30,459 nt of DNA, taken from positions 1 through 30,459 of IMG/VR virus record IMGVR_UViG_3300031774_000088; one strand, 5' to 3'. How positions within the stretch are numbered: position 1 is the stretch's first letter; each line of letters begins with the position of its first letter. The DNA comes from a virus. The notes under the pieces are model-generated. The model had not been told where the DNA came from. It worked only from the letters and a program-made list of their open reading frames with translations, and did not search any database. Shown here one piece after another: positions 18,634 to 26,005 of the stretch. The translations under genes were made by a program, and so were the position numbers.

Positions 18634-19722
18634 ATGAGTATACCATTTTCGGAATCGATAGCAGATAGACTTCTGGTATCACAAAATTCAGGATCAGGCA
18701 GGGGTGCCGCCACTCGTGTTAAGGACGGTGGTTCTTGGCGTTGGTCTGATATGGTGTATGCGAAGCACAATGGTAGTTACCAACGTGTTAAAGAAGCATA
18801 TGTCAAGACAGCAGGTACATGGCAAACATGGCATCATTCAGAGAATGTATTTACATTCTATCTTGAGTTGCCATTGAATAATAATACCAGGTGGGGTAGT
18901 GGTTCACTTCCTGCCAATTGGACACATGGCTATGGTAATCAGGGTAATAACCAATACCAATATGCCTTTAACTTATCACATTGGTTAGTAGGTGGTGCTT
19001 ATATCTCACCAACACTAGGTAGAGCATATCAATCTGGTGATGTTGTACGTGGTCACATTAAAGTTAATGGGACTATGGAAGCAAGAACATGGAATGATAG
19101 TGGTATCGGTGGTAATGGTAATTCAACCAATGCTACTTACGGAGCACTTCAGATACCTGACACAGCAGGTAACTCCACTCACACTAGAATATACTTAGAA
19201 GTTACCAGTAATGGTAAGATCGCAGGATATGGTGGTAATGGTGGTGCTGTAGCTGGTGGTGGTGCTAATGGTGGTGATGCCTTATATTTACGTAGAGAGG
19301 CATGGATTGAGAATAATGGTAAGATCTGGTCTGGTGGTGGTGGCGGTGGTTCAGGTGCTAATGGTTATTGTGTAGGCACATACTATTACAACTATAACTG
19401 CGGTAAGAACTGTTACAGACAAGGATCAGGTAATAATTATAATACTGCCTATGGTGGTGGTGGAGGTGGCGGTGCTACTTCTCCTGCTGGATCAGGTGGT
19501 AAGAATGGTAATAACTCCTATGCCCAGTCTGGTAGTGCCAATGGTGGTGGATCAGGTGGTGGTTCCGATGGATGTAACTCATCTGGAGGAGGCAGTGGAG
19601 GAAACCCAGGACAAAATGGTAATGGGTCTTCATATAATGGTGGACAAAATGGTCGCTATATATGGGGAAGTAATTATGTTAAACAGTGGATTGCAACTGG
19701 AGACCGTAGAGGACGTACCTAA
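18634..19722 (+). CDS. Glycine-rich tail-fibre tip adhesin
   Basis: A 362-residue protein. Residues 1-75 form a small N-terminal domain (SIADRLLVSQNSGSGRGAAT; WRWSDMVYAKHNGSYQRVKE). From about residue 195 the protein is dominated by glycine blocks (IAGYGGNGGAVAGGGANGG, IWSGGGGGGSGANG, YGGGGGGGATSP), the signature of polyglycine-II sandwich adhesins such as gp38 of S16-like T4 relatives, which recognise the host receptor. The loops between Gly blocks include a Cys cluster (YCVGTYYYNYNCGKNCYRQ). It follows the 1506-aa fibre directly, fitting a tip adhesin. Receptor unknown. Confidence 0.7.
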   Translation: MSIPFSESIADRLLVSQNSGSGRGAATRVKDGGSWRWSDMVYAKHNGSYQRVKEAYVKTAGTWQTWHHSENVFTFYLELPLNNNTRWGSGSLPANWTHGYGNQGNNQYQYAFNLSHWLVGGAYISPTLGRAYQSGDVVRGHIKVNGTMEARTWNDSGIGGNGNSTNATYGALQIPDTAGNSTHTRIYLEVTSNGKIAGYGGNGGAVAGGGANGGDALYLRREAWIENNGKIWSGGGGGGSGANGYCVGTYYYNYNCGKNCYRQGSGNNYNTAYGGGGGGGATSPAGSGGKNGNNSYAQSGSANGGGSGGGSDGCNSSGGGSGGNPGQNGNGSSYNGGQNGRYIWGSNYVKQWIATGDRRGRT

Positions 19723-20180
19723 TGGCAGAAGAAGTAAAGCAGGAACCTCAATTTAAAGTATTCGGTGCCGATAAGGTAAAGTTTACTGTTAAATCTGTGG
19801 ATAGCGTTGAGAAACTAATCAACGTCAGTATTTCTTGCGACGAATTAAAAGAGCAACCAGAGGATATCTGGATAGATGCTACAACACTAGAAGCAGGTGT
19901 ACCAACACGTATGCAGATTGCTGATCGAGTGTTTGGTATTGTTGCTCAACAGAAAATCAGAGAGTCTGATTGTTCAGGTAACTTGAGTGATGCTAGTAAC
20001 ATCAAGAATCAAGAGCAGACAGTCACAGCGACTGAGTTAGAAGTACATAAGGAGGCTATGCATAAGCAGAGAGCCAACCATTATGACCCACTACTAACAC
20101 AGACACAGATCACAACTATCTTCCATGAAGATGACTTTGATTTCCAATTTGAAAATCTTATGAAGGAATTGAACGAGTAA
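19722..20180 (+). CDS. Hypothetical protein, 152 aa, fibre-linked
   Basis: The ATG overlaps the stop of the adhesin gene, and its own stop overlaps the next ATG (TAATG). The N-terminal half is a beta-rich region (FKVFGADKVKFTVKSVDSVE), the middle is polar, and the C-terminus is helical and acidic (HEDDFDFQFENLMKELNE). It could be a fibre assembly factor or small virion protein given its position; no motif supports either. Function not assigned. Confidence 0.55.
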   Translation: MAEEVKQEPQFKVFGADKVKFTVKSVDSVEKLINVSISCDELKEQPEDIWIDATTLEAGVPTRMQIADRVFGIVAQQKIRESDCSGNLSDASNIKNQEQTVTATELEVHKEAMHKQRANHYDPLLTQTQITTIFHEDDFDFQFENLMKELNE

Positions 20181-20896
20181 TGTATGATATTACTACGAAC
20201 AAATCATATGACATAGCAGCATATGGTTTTGGAACTAAGATAGAACAGCATGGGTTTGAGATACTATCATGTGTATCAGCTCGTGAAGGCAAGAAGATAT
20301 TTGGTAATGACCCTGATATAACTGAGGTTGTACCAGAGTTTGACATACTTGCTGATTGGATTACTAAGAACCCAAGTGGTAAGGTTGCTGCTAATGAGGA
20401 TTTGATCAGAAGATATGGATTACATAACGCTACTGTACATCACAGATCTATACTATTCACATCTAAGTGGAAGTCTGATGCTCTGACTATGCCTGATCAT
20501 AGTCTATTGTATCATCCTGGTTCATACTCACAGTATAAATTACCAGGTGTTGTTAGACTTACATCACAAGAGAAGGATGGTTCAAGTGTATGTGTAGGTC
20601 CATTAGATGCTAAGAACTATGCTCGGTATGTATATAAAATAGATGAGAGTACAACGTTTAAACCTAAGACTGTTGGTAGTATAATAGTACCAACAGAAGA
20701 CTGTTTCGTACAAGGATTTAAACTCAATAAGCACATGGCATTCAAATGTAGTGTTGATGAGTGGCAGTCATTAAATATAACCAAGGCAATGTATTTGCTG
20801 GAGTTCACAACCAATGAAGTCAACGCAGTAGAATGTGGTAGACAATGGTTACAACAATTTGAGGACGGATTAATTGAATTTGTATCAAGACCCTGA
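20180..20896 (+). CDS. Hypothetical protein, paralogue A of a duplicated pair
   Basis: A 238-residue protein sharing a clear core with the product at 21050-21748. LHNATVHHRSILFTSKWKSD aligns with LHNRCLLFTSGVWMSE. LLYHPGSYSQYKLPGVVRLT aligns with LMYKPGAYCNFKMAGMTRLT. SVCVGPLD aligns with AICVGPDP. Both then have an IVPTEDCF / VVPTQNMW strand and a helical tail with a conserved Trp. I do not recognise the family. Following the adhesin, a role in fibre assembly or as a tail protein is possible but unproven. Confidence 0.6.
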   Translation: MYDITTNKSYDIAAYGFGTKIEQHGFEILSCVSAREGKKIFGNDPDITEVVPEFDILADWITKNPSGKVAANEDLIRRYGLHNATVHHRSILFTSKWKSDALTMPDHSLLYHPGSYSQYKLPGVVRLTSQEKDGSSVCVGPLDAKNYARYVYKIDESTTFKPKTVGSIIVPTEDCFVQGFKLNKHMAFKCSVDEWQSLNITKAMYLLEFTTNEVNAVECGRQWLQQFEDGLIEFVSRP

Positions 20897-20900
20897 GGTA

Positions 20901-21053
20901 ATGCTAAGTAAAGATTATAGACTGAGACTCTCAATCATTGCATGTAGTGTGAGATTGAAGAGGGAAGTATCCTTAGAGGATATGACTTGGGCTACTAAAT
21001 TAGTACAAAACAACAACCATGCCAGAGGAATCTGGGAACGAACTGTGTTATGA
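20901..21053 (+). CDS. Hypothetical protein, 50 aa
   Basis: A 50-residue frame between the two paralogues, starting MLSKDYRLRLSIIACSVRLK and continuing with LEDMTWATKLVQNNNHARGI. It lies 4 nt after paralogue A and its TGA overlaps the ATG of paralogue B. The amphipathic helical, basic pattern (E-x-x-L-E-D-M-x-W) is similar to small proteins I associate with cyanophages, from memory only. Function unknown. Confidence 0.5.
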   Translation: MLSKDYRLRLSIIACSVRLKREVSLEDMTWATKLVQNNNHARGIWERTVL

Positions 21054-21748
21054 CAACATGTGATAAGGTTATCCAAGACTTCGGTCACGAGATAACCGTT
21101 CTATATTATAACAACGCAAAAAAAGGATTTAAGTTCATAGGTGATGACCCGGAAGGTAAGGTCATACCTGTGAGAGAAGAGGTAAGAGATAGAGTATATA
21201 ATAAACTAGGTATCACTGGATACGATAAGAATGTACCAGCAAAAGCGTGGTTAGATAAGTTTTATTTACATAACAGATGCTTACTGTTCACATCAGGTGT
21301 GTGGATGAGTGAGACTGCTGGAATACCTCATGCTCTCATGTATAAACCAGGAGCATACTGTAATTTTAAGATGGCAGGTATGACCAGACTAACAGCACTG
21401 ACAGATGATGCCAGTGCTATTTGTGTTGGACCTGATCCACATGGTGACATCATAGGCTATTACAGGAGAATGGTACATGATGTACAGTTACAGATGGACT
21501 TCGTACCACACTCTGAGTTAACAGTGGTTGTGCCAACGCAGAATATGTGGTACAATGGTACAACGGTTAATGCTGGCACACCATTTAGGATTACTAACCC
21601 AGGTAAACTGAAGTTGCTAAAACCAGGATATGTGATAGAATTCTGGCTAGACGGTGTTGACATCGAACAATCTATTACTGATTATGTACAAATGTGGGTA
21701 GATCAGAAGATCATACTAAAAGAGAGACATGGGAAGAATAAACCATAA
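21050..21748 (+). CDS. Hypothetical protein, paralogue B of a duplicated pair
   Basis: A 232-residue protein, related to the product at 20180-20896 over about 150 residues (see paralogue A for aligned motifs). Lengths are nearly equal, but the N-terminal 60 residues have diverged, with a DDPEGK / NDPDI match remaining. This looks like an old tandem duplication with the 50-aa gene in between. The C-terminus ends QMWVDQKIILKERHG. Start ATG overlaps the stop of the 50-aa gene by 4 nt. The role is unknown. Confidence 0.6.
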   Translation: MTTCDKVIQDFGHEITVLYYNNAKKGFKFIGDDPEGKVIPVREEVRDRVYNKLGITGYDKNVPAKAWLDKFYLHNRCLLFTSGVWMSETAGIPHALMYKPGAYCNFKMAGMTRLTALTDDASAICVGPDPHGDIIGYYRRMVHDVQLQMDFVPHSELTVVVPTQNMWYNGTTVNAGTPFRITNPGKLKLLKPGYVIEFWLDGVDIEQSITDYVQMWVDQKIILKERHGKNKP

Positions 21749-21998
21749 ACATCTCTCAAGGGACGAGTTTGAGTTCCTACTAGACACTATGATGGAGCAT
21801 GAGCCTGACCATCCTGTAACAGAATGGTTAAAAAGAGCATGGTGTATTAATGATTGTGATTCTAATATTAGAACAGGATCAGAACTAGGCTACAAGATGA
21901 TGCAGTATCACTTAACTGAATTTGATGAGGAAGATGATGATTTCTATGAACAGTACTGGGGTGATGATGAGGAGGAGGAATTAGAATGGGACGAATAG
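21729..21998 (+). CDS. Hypothetical acidic protein, 89 aa
   Basis: Starts 20 nt inside the end of paralogue B. The N-terminus is mixed charge (DEFEFLLDTMMEHEPDHPV) and the C-terminus is a dense acidic block (FDEEDDDFYEQYWGDDEEE). Very acidic phage proteins can mimic DNA or bind basic partners; nothing here proves that. It precedes a small membrane-protein ORF and the first methyltransferase. Confidence 0.55.
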   Translation: MGRINHKHLSRDEFEFLLDTMMEHEPDHPVTEWLKRAWCINDCDSNIRTGSELGYKMMQYHLTEFDEEDDDFYEQYWGDDEEEELEWDE

Positions 21999-22165
21999 AT
22001 CCTAAAGAATACATGCAAGAGGGTTGGGATAGTTCCCCACATCTAGCAGTTCATCCATACAAACGTGGATCACTTCATAATAAGGTGGGCATGTGGGTCA
22101 TGTGGACATACTATGTGTTATTCACATGTATGGTGATCAGATTGATCTGGGTACTCAATACATGA
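21986..22165 (+). CDS. Small putative membrane protein, 59 aa
   Basis: A 59-residue frame (MGRIDPKEYMQEGWDSS...) with one strongly hydrophobic segment near the C-terminus (MWVMWTYYVLFTCMVIRLIW, residues about 36-55), so probably a single-pass membrane protein. Its start overlaps the 3' end of the acidic gene by 13 nt and its TGA overlaps the methyltransferase ATG (22162) by 4 nt. That junction supports both frames being used. Confidence 0.5.
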   Translation: MGRIDPKEYMQEGWDSSPHLAVHPYKRGSLHNKVGMWVMWTYYVLFTCMVIRLIWVLNT

Positions 22166-23082
22166 AGGACACCATACTATTTGGTGACTGTAGAGAAACA
22201 CTGAGTGCTTTCTTACCAAAGACTGCGAGGATGTGTGTTACATCACCACCTTACTATGGTCTACGTGACTATGGTGGGGAGGACAGTCAGATAGGTCAAG
22301 AACAAACTCCAGAGGAGTTTATACAAAATTTAGTAGAAGTATTCCGAGGTGTGCGTGATGTGCTTACAGATGATGGAACTCTTTGGGTTAATATTGGCGA
22401 TAGTTACTATAACTACAGACCAGGTAGAGGACAAGGACTGGCAAAACAAACAGTATCAACTACTAAGCAAGACCTACCAGATGTGTGTCCTCGTAGAGGA
22501 AATAGACTCGATGGACTCAAAGAAAAAGATTTAATAGGTATACCATGGATGCTAGCATTTGCTCTACGTGCTGATGGATGGTATCTAAGGCAGGATATAA
22601 TATGGCACAAACCTAACCCTATGCCTGAGTCAGTCAAGGATAGGTGTACTAAATCACATGAGTACATATTTCTATTGAGTAAGAGTCAGAAATATTATTA
22701 CAACAACGAAGCAATTAAAGAACCAGCAAAGGACTGGGGAACAAGAGATAGAACTAATGGTAAGTATCACAATGAGGGTACAGGACTACAACCACACTCA
22801 GGGCTAAGTAAGAGCTACCCAACTAAGAACAAACGTAGTGTATGGAGTGTAACTAATAAGCCTTACAAGGGTGCTCACTTCGCATGTTATCCACCAGACT
22901 TGATTGAACCATGTATTAAGGCAGGTAGTGAGGAGGGTGATATAATACTAGATCCTTTCATGGGTAGTGGCACCACAGGCATGGTTGCTCAAAACCTAGG
23001 CCGTCACTACTATGGTTGTGAATTACATGAGGATTATGGTAAATTGATACGAAAGAGGATACCAACGCAACTACCACTATGA
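22162..23082 (+). CDS. DNA methyltransferase, beta class (N6-adenine or N4-cytosine)
   Basis: A 306-residue enzyme starting MKDTILFGDCRETLSAFLPK. ATG 22162 is chosen over the in-frame 22093 because it makes an ATGA overlap with the upstream gene and places motif IV at the family's usual position. Catalytic motif IV is TSPPYYG (residues 27-33), and the S-adenosylmethionine-binding motif I, DPFMGSGTTG, is at 264-273; the IV-to-I order defines the beta class. TSPPY suits N4-cytosine enzymes but does not rule out N6-adenine. The target recognition region lies between. The nuclease gene 0.4 kb downstream suggests a modification partner or protection against host restriction. Confidence 0.85.
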   Translation: MKDTILFGDCRETLSAFLPKTARMCVTSPPYYGLRDYGGEDSQIGQEQTPEEFIQNLVEVFRGVRDVLTDDGTLWVNIGDSYYNYRPGRGQGLAKQTVSTTKQDLPDVCPRRGNRLDGLKEKDLIGIPWMLAFALRADGWYLRQDIIWHKPNPMPESVKDRCTKSHEYIFLLSKSQKYYYNNEAIKEPAKDWGTRDRTNGKYHNEGTGLQPHSGLSKSYPTKNKRSVWSVTNKPYKGAHFACYPPDLIEPCIKAGSEEGDIILDPFMGSGTTGMVAQNLGRHYYGCELHEDYGKLIRKRIPTQLPL

Positions 23083-23084
23083 GT

Positions 23085-23104
23085 GGACAGTTGATAAACT
23101 GTCA
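23085..23104 (+). repeat. 20-bp palindrome, family copy 1
   Basis: GGACAGTT-GATA-AACTGTCA, an 8-4-8 inverted repeat with one end mismatch, 2 nt after the methyltransferase stop. Related copies lie at 29281-29300 and 30353-30372. The -10-like TATATT begins 29 nt downstream. It is followed by A-rich sequence, not a U-tract, so this copy is a poor intrinsic terminator. Confidence 0.65.
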
Positions 23105-23141
23105 CAAGGGTTCCCCACTTTGGAACTTGTGGCTATATTAT
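23103..23141 (+). promoter_or_regulatory. Hairpin and weak -10 region upstream of 23165
   Basis: CACAAG-GG-TTCC (23103-23114) pairs with GGAACTTGTG (22-bp apart, 23122-23131), giving a bulged stem. TATATTATA (23134-23142) is a good -10 match, but no clear -35 box sits at the right distance. Together with the 20-bp palindrome this forms a 60-nt structured leader before the nuclease operon. Confidence 0.4.
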
Positions 23142-23164
23142 AGTTTAGTACCATGAGGTCTACT

Positions 23165-23443
23165 ATGAAATTAACCATTTCAAAGCAAGGTTTAGTCAAC
23201 AATGAGGAGTCATGGAACGATGATCTATCCACCCAACAACTCGTACGAACTGCTGTACATGCTGTACTTAAGCAGTTGGATCAAGAGGTTCTCGAAGAAT
23301 GGGAACTAGATGATGACTCTATTGAAATAGAATTTCATCACAACAATGTTATCTACAAGGGTACAGCAAATCCTAACGCAACTAATTCAGAGTTCGATGG
23401 GTATCCACCATATTATAACAGAGTCGGAGGTACAGCAGAATGA
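23165..23443 (+). CDS. Hypothetical protein, 92 aa, ahead of the nuclease gene
   Basis: ATG 23165 (MKLTISKQGLVNNEESWNDD) is preferred to the in-frame ATG at 23153: it has GAGG six nt upstream and lies about 17 nt from the expected transcription start. The product is acidic, with a helix (QLVRTAVHAVLKQLDQEVLE) and a beta hairpin (IEIEFHHNNVIYKGT). Its stop overlaps the nuclease ATG by 4 nt. Small acidic proteins beside a nuclease could be regulators or inhibitors, but no motif shows this. Unknown function. Confidence 0.6.
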   Translation: MKLTISKQGLVNNEESWNDDLSTQQLVRTAVHAVLKQLDQEVLEEWELDDDSIEIEFHHNNVIYKGTANPNATNSEFDGYPPYYNRVGGTAE

Positions 23444-24006
23444 AGATTAGAGATTTCAACGCTGTTACACCACCATTAGATACACCACGTATGTTAGATT
23501 TCTTGTACGCACTCAAGAAACTAAAATGGAAGGAGGGTACAGCACATGAGCATCAGATACGTGACCTACTCGATGAGTATGGCATAGTATATGAGTATCA
23601 ACCAAATGGTTCACAACAGTTCCCTGACTTTAATATCCCATCACGTTGGGGTACAATAGAATTAGAGGCCAAGTCTAGTAAGCAGGGACATCCCACATAT
23701 AATAGTGGTAGACCACATAAGGATGGATTGTATGTCTTTACATCAAAGAGACATGACTCTACTACAGTATACTGGGGACGTGATGTTCTCAAGGATGATA
23801 AGAGAGTATTATATGATGAGTACCTAGCAAAGCAGAAGGCATTGCTTCAGGAGTATCAGCAGAAACCTGAGTGGAAGGATGACCGTGGGTTTGACTTTTA
23901 CAACAGAGAGATGTATACTCAGAGTGGTGGCAAGGACTATACAGATTACTTTACCCACAAGGACCGTAACACATGCGAGGAGAATGTATATAATCACTTC
24001 CGATGA
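23440..24006 (+). CDS. PD-(D/E)xK nuclease-like protein (putative restriction endonuclease)
   Basis: A 188-residue protein. FPDFNIP (Pro62-Asp63) followed 13 residues later by ELEAKSS (Glu76-Ala-Lys78) fits the PD-(D/E)xK catalytic site, with a helix upstream (EHQIRDLLDEYGI) as in that fold. The later GLYVFTSKR and TTVYWGRDVL strands suit the core of small type II endonucleases. It sits between two methyltransferases, overlapping the second by 23 nt and touching the gene before by 4 nt, so an R-M-type function is the leading idea. It could instead be a recycling or homing-like nuclease. The assignment rests on motif spacing alone. Confidence 0.55.
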   Translation: MKIRDFNAVTPPLDTPRMLDFLYALKKLKWKEGTAHEHQIRDLLDEYGIVYEYQPNGSQQFPDFNIPSRWGTIELEAKSSKQGHPTYNSGRPHKDGLYVFTSKRHDSTTVYWGRDVLKDDKRVLYDEYLAKQKALLQEYQQKPEWKDDRGFDFYNREMYTQSGGKDYTDYFTHKDRNTCEENVYNHFR

Positions 24007-24862
24007 CTGTATCAATGCGTTAGATGGATATGATCCTCACTCATTTGATACATGTATAACTGATCCCCCATATGGTATGGGCATGGAACACTGGGATCAT
24101 AGTGTCCCAAGTGTAGAAATATGGCAAGAGGTACACAGGGTACTCAAACCTGGCGCATTCTTGCTATCTTTTTGCTCACCACAGTTATATCACCGCATGG
24201 CATGTAATGTGGAGGACGCAGGATTTGAGGTCAAAGATCAGATCATGTGGATGACCACAACCAAGATGCCTAAGGTCAACAGATTGAAACCAGCACATGA
24301 ACCCATTGTCGTTGCTCAGAAGAAACCAGATGGTAGTCTCCAAGATAACCATAACAAATATGGAGTGGGATTCATTAACACTGTGGATACCAGGATACCA
24401 TGGGATAAGGATCCACCGAAAGGGTGGGTCGCTCAAGGTGGAAAACGTAGAACCTTTGGTAAAGAGGGTAATACGACAGGTGGTGGAGCTGAGTATGGTA
24501 CTGTAGATGCTAATCCTGATGGTAGATACCCATCTAATATCATAGGTGAGGTACAACCAGAGCATCAGAAGTATTTCTATGCGCCTCGTGCTACTCGTAA
24601 GGAGAAGGGAGCAGACAATGATCACCCAACAGTTAAACCAGTATCCTTGATGGATTACCTGATACGTGTGTACTGTCCACCTAAAGGATGGGTATTAGAT
24701 CCATTTTGCGGGTCAGGCACCACTGGTGTGGCAGCATTAGCATTAGAGAGGTCATTCTTGGGCATTGATAGGGAGGATAAGTATGCTACCATCGCAGAGC
24801 AGCGGTGTGCAGATGCTGAACTGCCCACTGAGGTGTTCCCAGGTATGATTCCTGGTGTATGA
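23984..24862 (+). CDS. DNA methyltransferase, beta class (likely N6-adenine)
   Basis: A 292-residue enzyme. Start ATG 23984 has GCGAGGAGA just upstream and gives the normal N-terminus MYIITSDDCINALDGY; extending further upstream would overlap the nuclease more deeply and add non-conserved sequence. Motif IV is DPPYGMG (residues 27-33), typical of N6-adenine enzymes, and motif I is DPFCGSGTTGVAA (from about 239); HPTVKPVSLMDYLI before it is motif X-like. The different motif IV from the upstream enzyme implies different targets. The 23-nt overlap with the nuclease gene suggests translational coupling, as in compact restriction-modification pairs. Confidence 0.85.
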   Translation: MYIITSDDCINALDGYDPHSFDTCITDPPYGMGMEHWDHSVPSVEIWQEVHRVLKPGAFLLSFCSPQLYHRMACNVEDAGFEVKDQIMWMTTTKMPKVNRLKPAHEPIVVAQKKPDGSLQDNHNKYGVGFINTVDTRIPWDKDPPKGWVAQGGKRRTFGKEGNTTGGGAEYGTVDANPDGRYPSNIIGEVQPEHQKYFYAPRATRKEKGADNDHPTVKPVSLMDYLIRVYCPPKGWVLDPFCGSGTTGVAALALERSFLGIDREDKYATIAEQRCADAELPTEVFPGMIPGV

Positions 24863-24892
24863 TATAGAAGTAATCAACAAAGGATCACACTT

Positions 24893-25072
24893 ATGTCTTC
24901 TTACAAGGTTCTATGTAAGCAAGTATCCTATTTCTATGTGAATGTGGATGCTGAAAGCGAGAGATCAGCAGAGGAGCAGTGTGAAGTTGTGGATCTCCAT
25001 TCAGGAGACACAGATTATGACGAATTAAATGACCAGCAATGGTCAGTTCTTAGTGCTTCGGAGGTACTTTAA
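24893..25072 (+). CDS. Hypothetical protein, 59 aa
   Basis: Begins MSSYKVLCKQVSYFYVNVDA and ends with the acidic VVDLHSGDTDYDELND and then SASEVL. It is a beta-then-acidic pattern seen in small phage proteins. It starts 30 nt after the methyltransferase stop and its TAA overlaps the next ATG. No family recognised. Confidence 0.5.
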   Translation: MSSYKVLCKQVSYFYVNVDAESERSAEEQCEVVDLHSGDTDYDELNDQQWSVLSASEVL

Positions 25073-25326
25073 TGGCTAAACTAACAACCAATGTATCAAA
25101 TTCACATCTCAAGAATGCTGTGAAAGCACTAACCGCTTGGACAGACAGGGTTGAGAGTGGTGAATTTGAACTCGAACCTGGTACATATCAAGCATTTAAG
25201 GGTGCTCGTGAGCATATCTCATGTGAGATAGCAAAGCAGCATCGTCAACGCAAGAGGAAGATCAATGTTAACATTGTTTCTGATCCAGAGAGGCAGAGTG
25301 CTCTGAGGATGCAGTATGAACGATAA
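25072..25326 (+). CDS. Hypothetical protein, 84 aa
   Basis: A helical protein with a basic C-terminal third (CEIAKQHRQRKRKINVNIV), hinting at nucleic-acid binding. The start overlaps the previous stop (TAATG); the end overlaps the next small gene by 11 nt. No motif beyond charge pattern. Confidence 0.55.
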   Translation: MAKLTTNVSNSHLKNAVKALTAWTDRVESGEFELEPGTYQAFKGAREHISCEIAKQHRQRKRKINVNIVSDPERQSALRMQYER

Positions 25327-25480
25327 TCATTATGCATTACCAGTATACTTCACCAAGACTGAGGTTAAGTTCCTCAAGTTCTGTTTGAGTGAGAGTATGA
25401 GTTGGAAGTATCACAATAAGGATACAACACAACAACAGATTATCCTTAAGAAGATACACCAATTATCTGAGCAGGAGTAG
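25316..25480 (+). CDS. Hypothetical protein, 54 aa
   Basis: MNDNHYALPVYFTKTEVKFL followed by a Lys/Gln-rich helix (TTQQQIILKKIHQLSEQE). The frame fills the space between the 84-aa gene and the metalloprotease region with 11 nt overlap upstream. Unknown function. Confidence 0.45.
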   Translation: MNDNHYALPVYFTKTEVKFLKFCLSESMSWKYHNKDTTQQQIILKKIHQLSEQE

Positions 25481-25481
25481 T

Positions 25482-25661
25482 ATGCTTCGCACAATGAAAC
25501 TATTATTTGTTATCACTGGAGTTTGGTTTCTACATTGGTTATGTCTCATTCCATTTGCATTACAGGTCACCGTCAACAGAGGCGCATCACAAATGCCTTC
25601 ATTGACTGGTATGTACCAAAGTATATCGGTAAACGGTATAAATTGGACTTCAATATTATAA
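25482..25661 (+). CDS. Candidate small membrane protein overlapping the protease gene
   Basis: A 59-codon frame starting 1 nt after the previous stop: MLRTMKLLFVITGVWFLHWL, with a hydrophobic segment to about residue 28 that looks like a signal anchor. It overlaps the metalloprotease frame by 121 nt if that gene starts at 25541, far more than other junctions here. Both could be real, or this one may be a chance frame or a short leader. The good hydrophobic N-terminus and tight upstream junction keep it in the list. Confidence 0.35.
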   Translation: MLRTMKLLFVITGVWFLHWLCLIPFALQVTVNRGASQMPSLTGMYQSISVNGINWTSIL

Positions 25662-25987
25662 CGAAGGGATGTAAGCGTGAGGGCATCTATGGTGAAATGG
25701 GTGTGCTCGATGAATTACATCGTCCTAGACTGTTTGAGATAGTATTACACTCTGGTTTATCCAAGTGGGACTATCTCACAACACTAGCACATGAAATGAT
25801 ACACGTTAAGCAGCGTGTACATAAGGAGTTCGTTACCAAATACGATACGAACTACTGGCATAGGGAGCGTGTTCCGTCCTCAACCAAGTATGAGGACGAA
25901 CCATGGGAGATAGATGCTCGGAGTTGGGAGAAGTACATAGCTATGAGAGCTATTCAAGAGGGTGTGGTCAATGTGACACCTGAATAA
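25541..25987 (+). CDS. SprT-like zinc metalloprotease
   Basis: A 148-residue protein from ATG 25541; an in-frame TTG at 25523 is a weaker alternative. TLAHEMIHVKQ (HEMIH at residues 84-88) is the HExxH zinc site with catalytic Glu85, and a later PWEIDARSW supplies an acidic residue suited as third ligand. Overall size and the FIDWYVPKYIG start fit SprT-like domains, related to proteases that cut DNA-protein cross-links. Next to DNA methyltransferases and a helicase, a DNA-linked task is reasonable but inferred. Followed by a terminator-like hairpin. Confidence 0.65.
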   Translation: MSHSICITGHRQQRRITNAFIDWYVPKYIGKRYKLDFNIITKGCKREGIYGEMGVLDELHRPRLFEIVLHSGLSKWDYLTTLAHEMIHVKQRVHKEFVTKYDTNYWHRERVPSSTKYEDEPWEIDARSWEKYIAMRAIQEGVVNVTPE

Positions 25988-26005
25988 GTGACCATAATAG
26001 CATGA

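Noticed and set aside
22093-22161. Longer N-terminal extension of the first methyltransferase (start 22093)
   Set aside because: It overlaps the small membrane-protein frame, adds residues unlike the family start, and lacks the ATGA junction seen at 22162.
22413-22667. - strand frame within the first methyltransferase
   Set aside because: A shadow of the conserved + strand gene, with no promoter or motif.
23879-23983. Longer N-terminal extension of the second methyltransferase
   Set aside because: It lies deep inside the nuclease gene in another frame and places motif IV too far from the N-terminus; ATG 23984 has a better ribosome-binding site.
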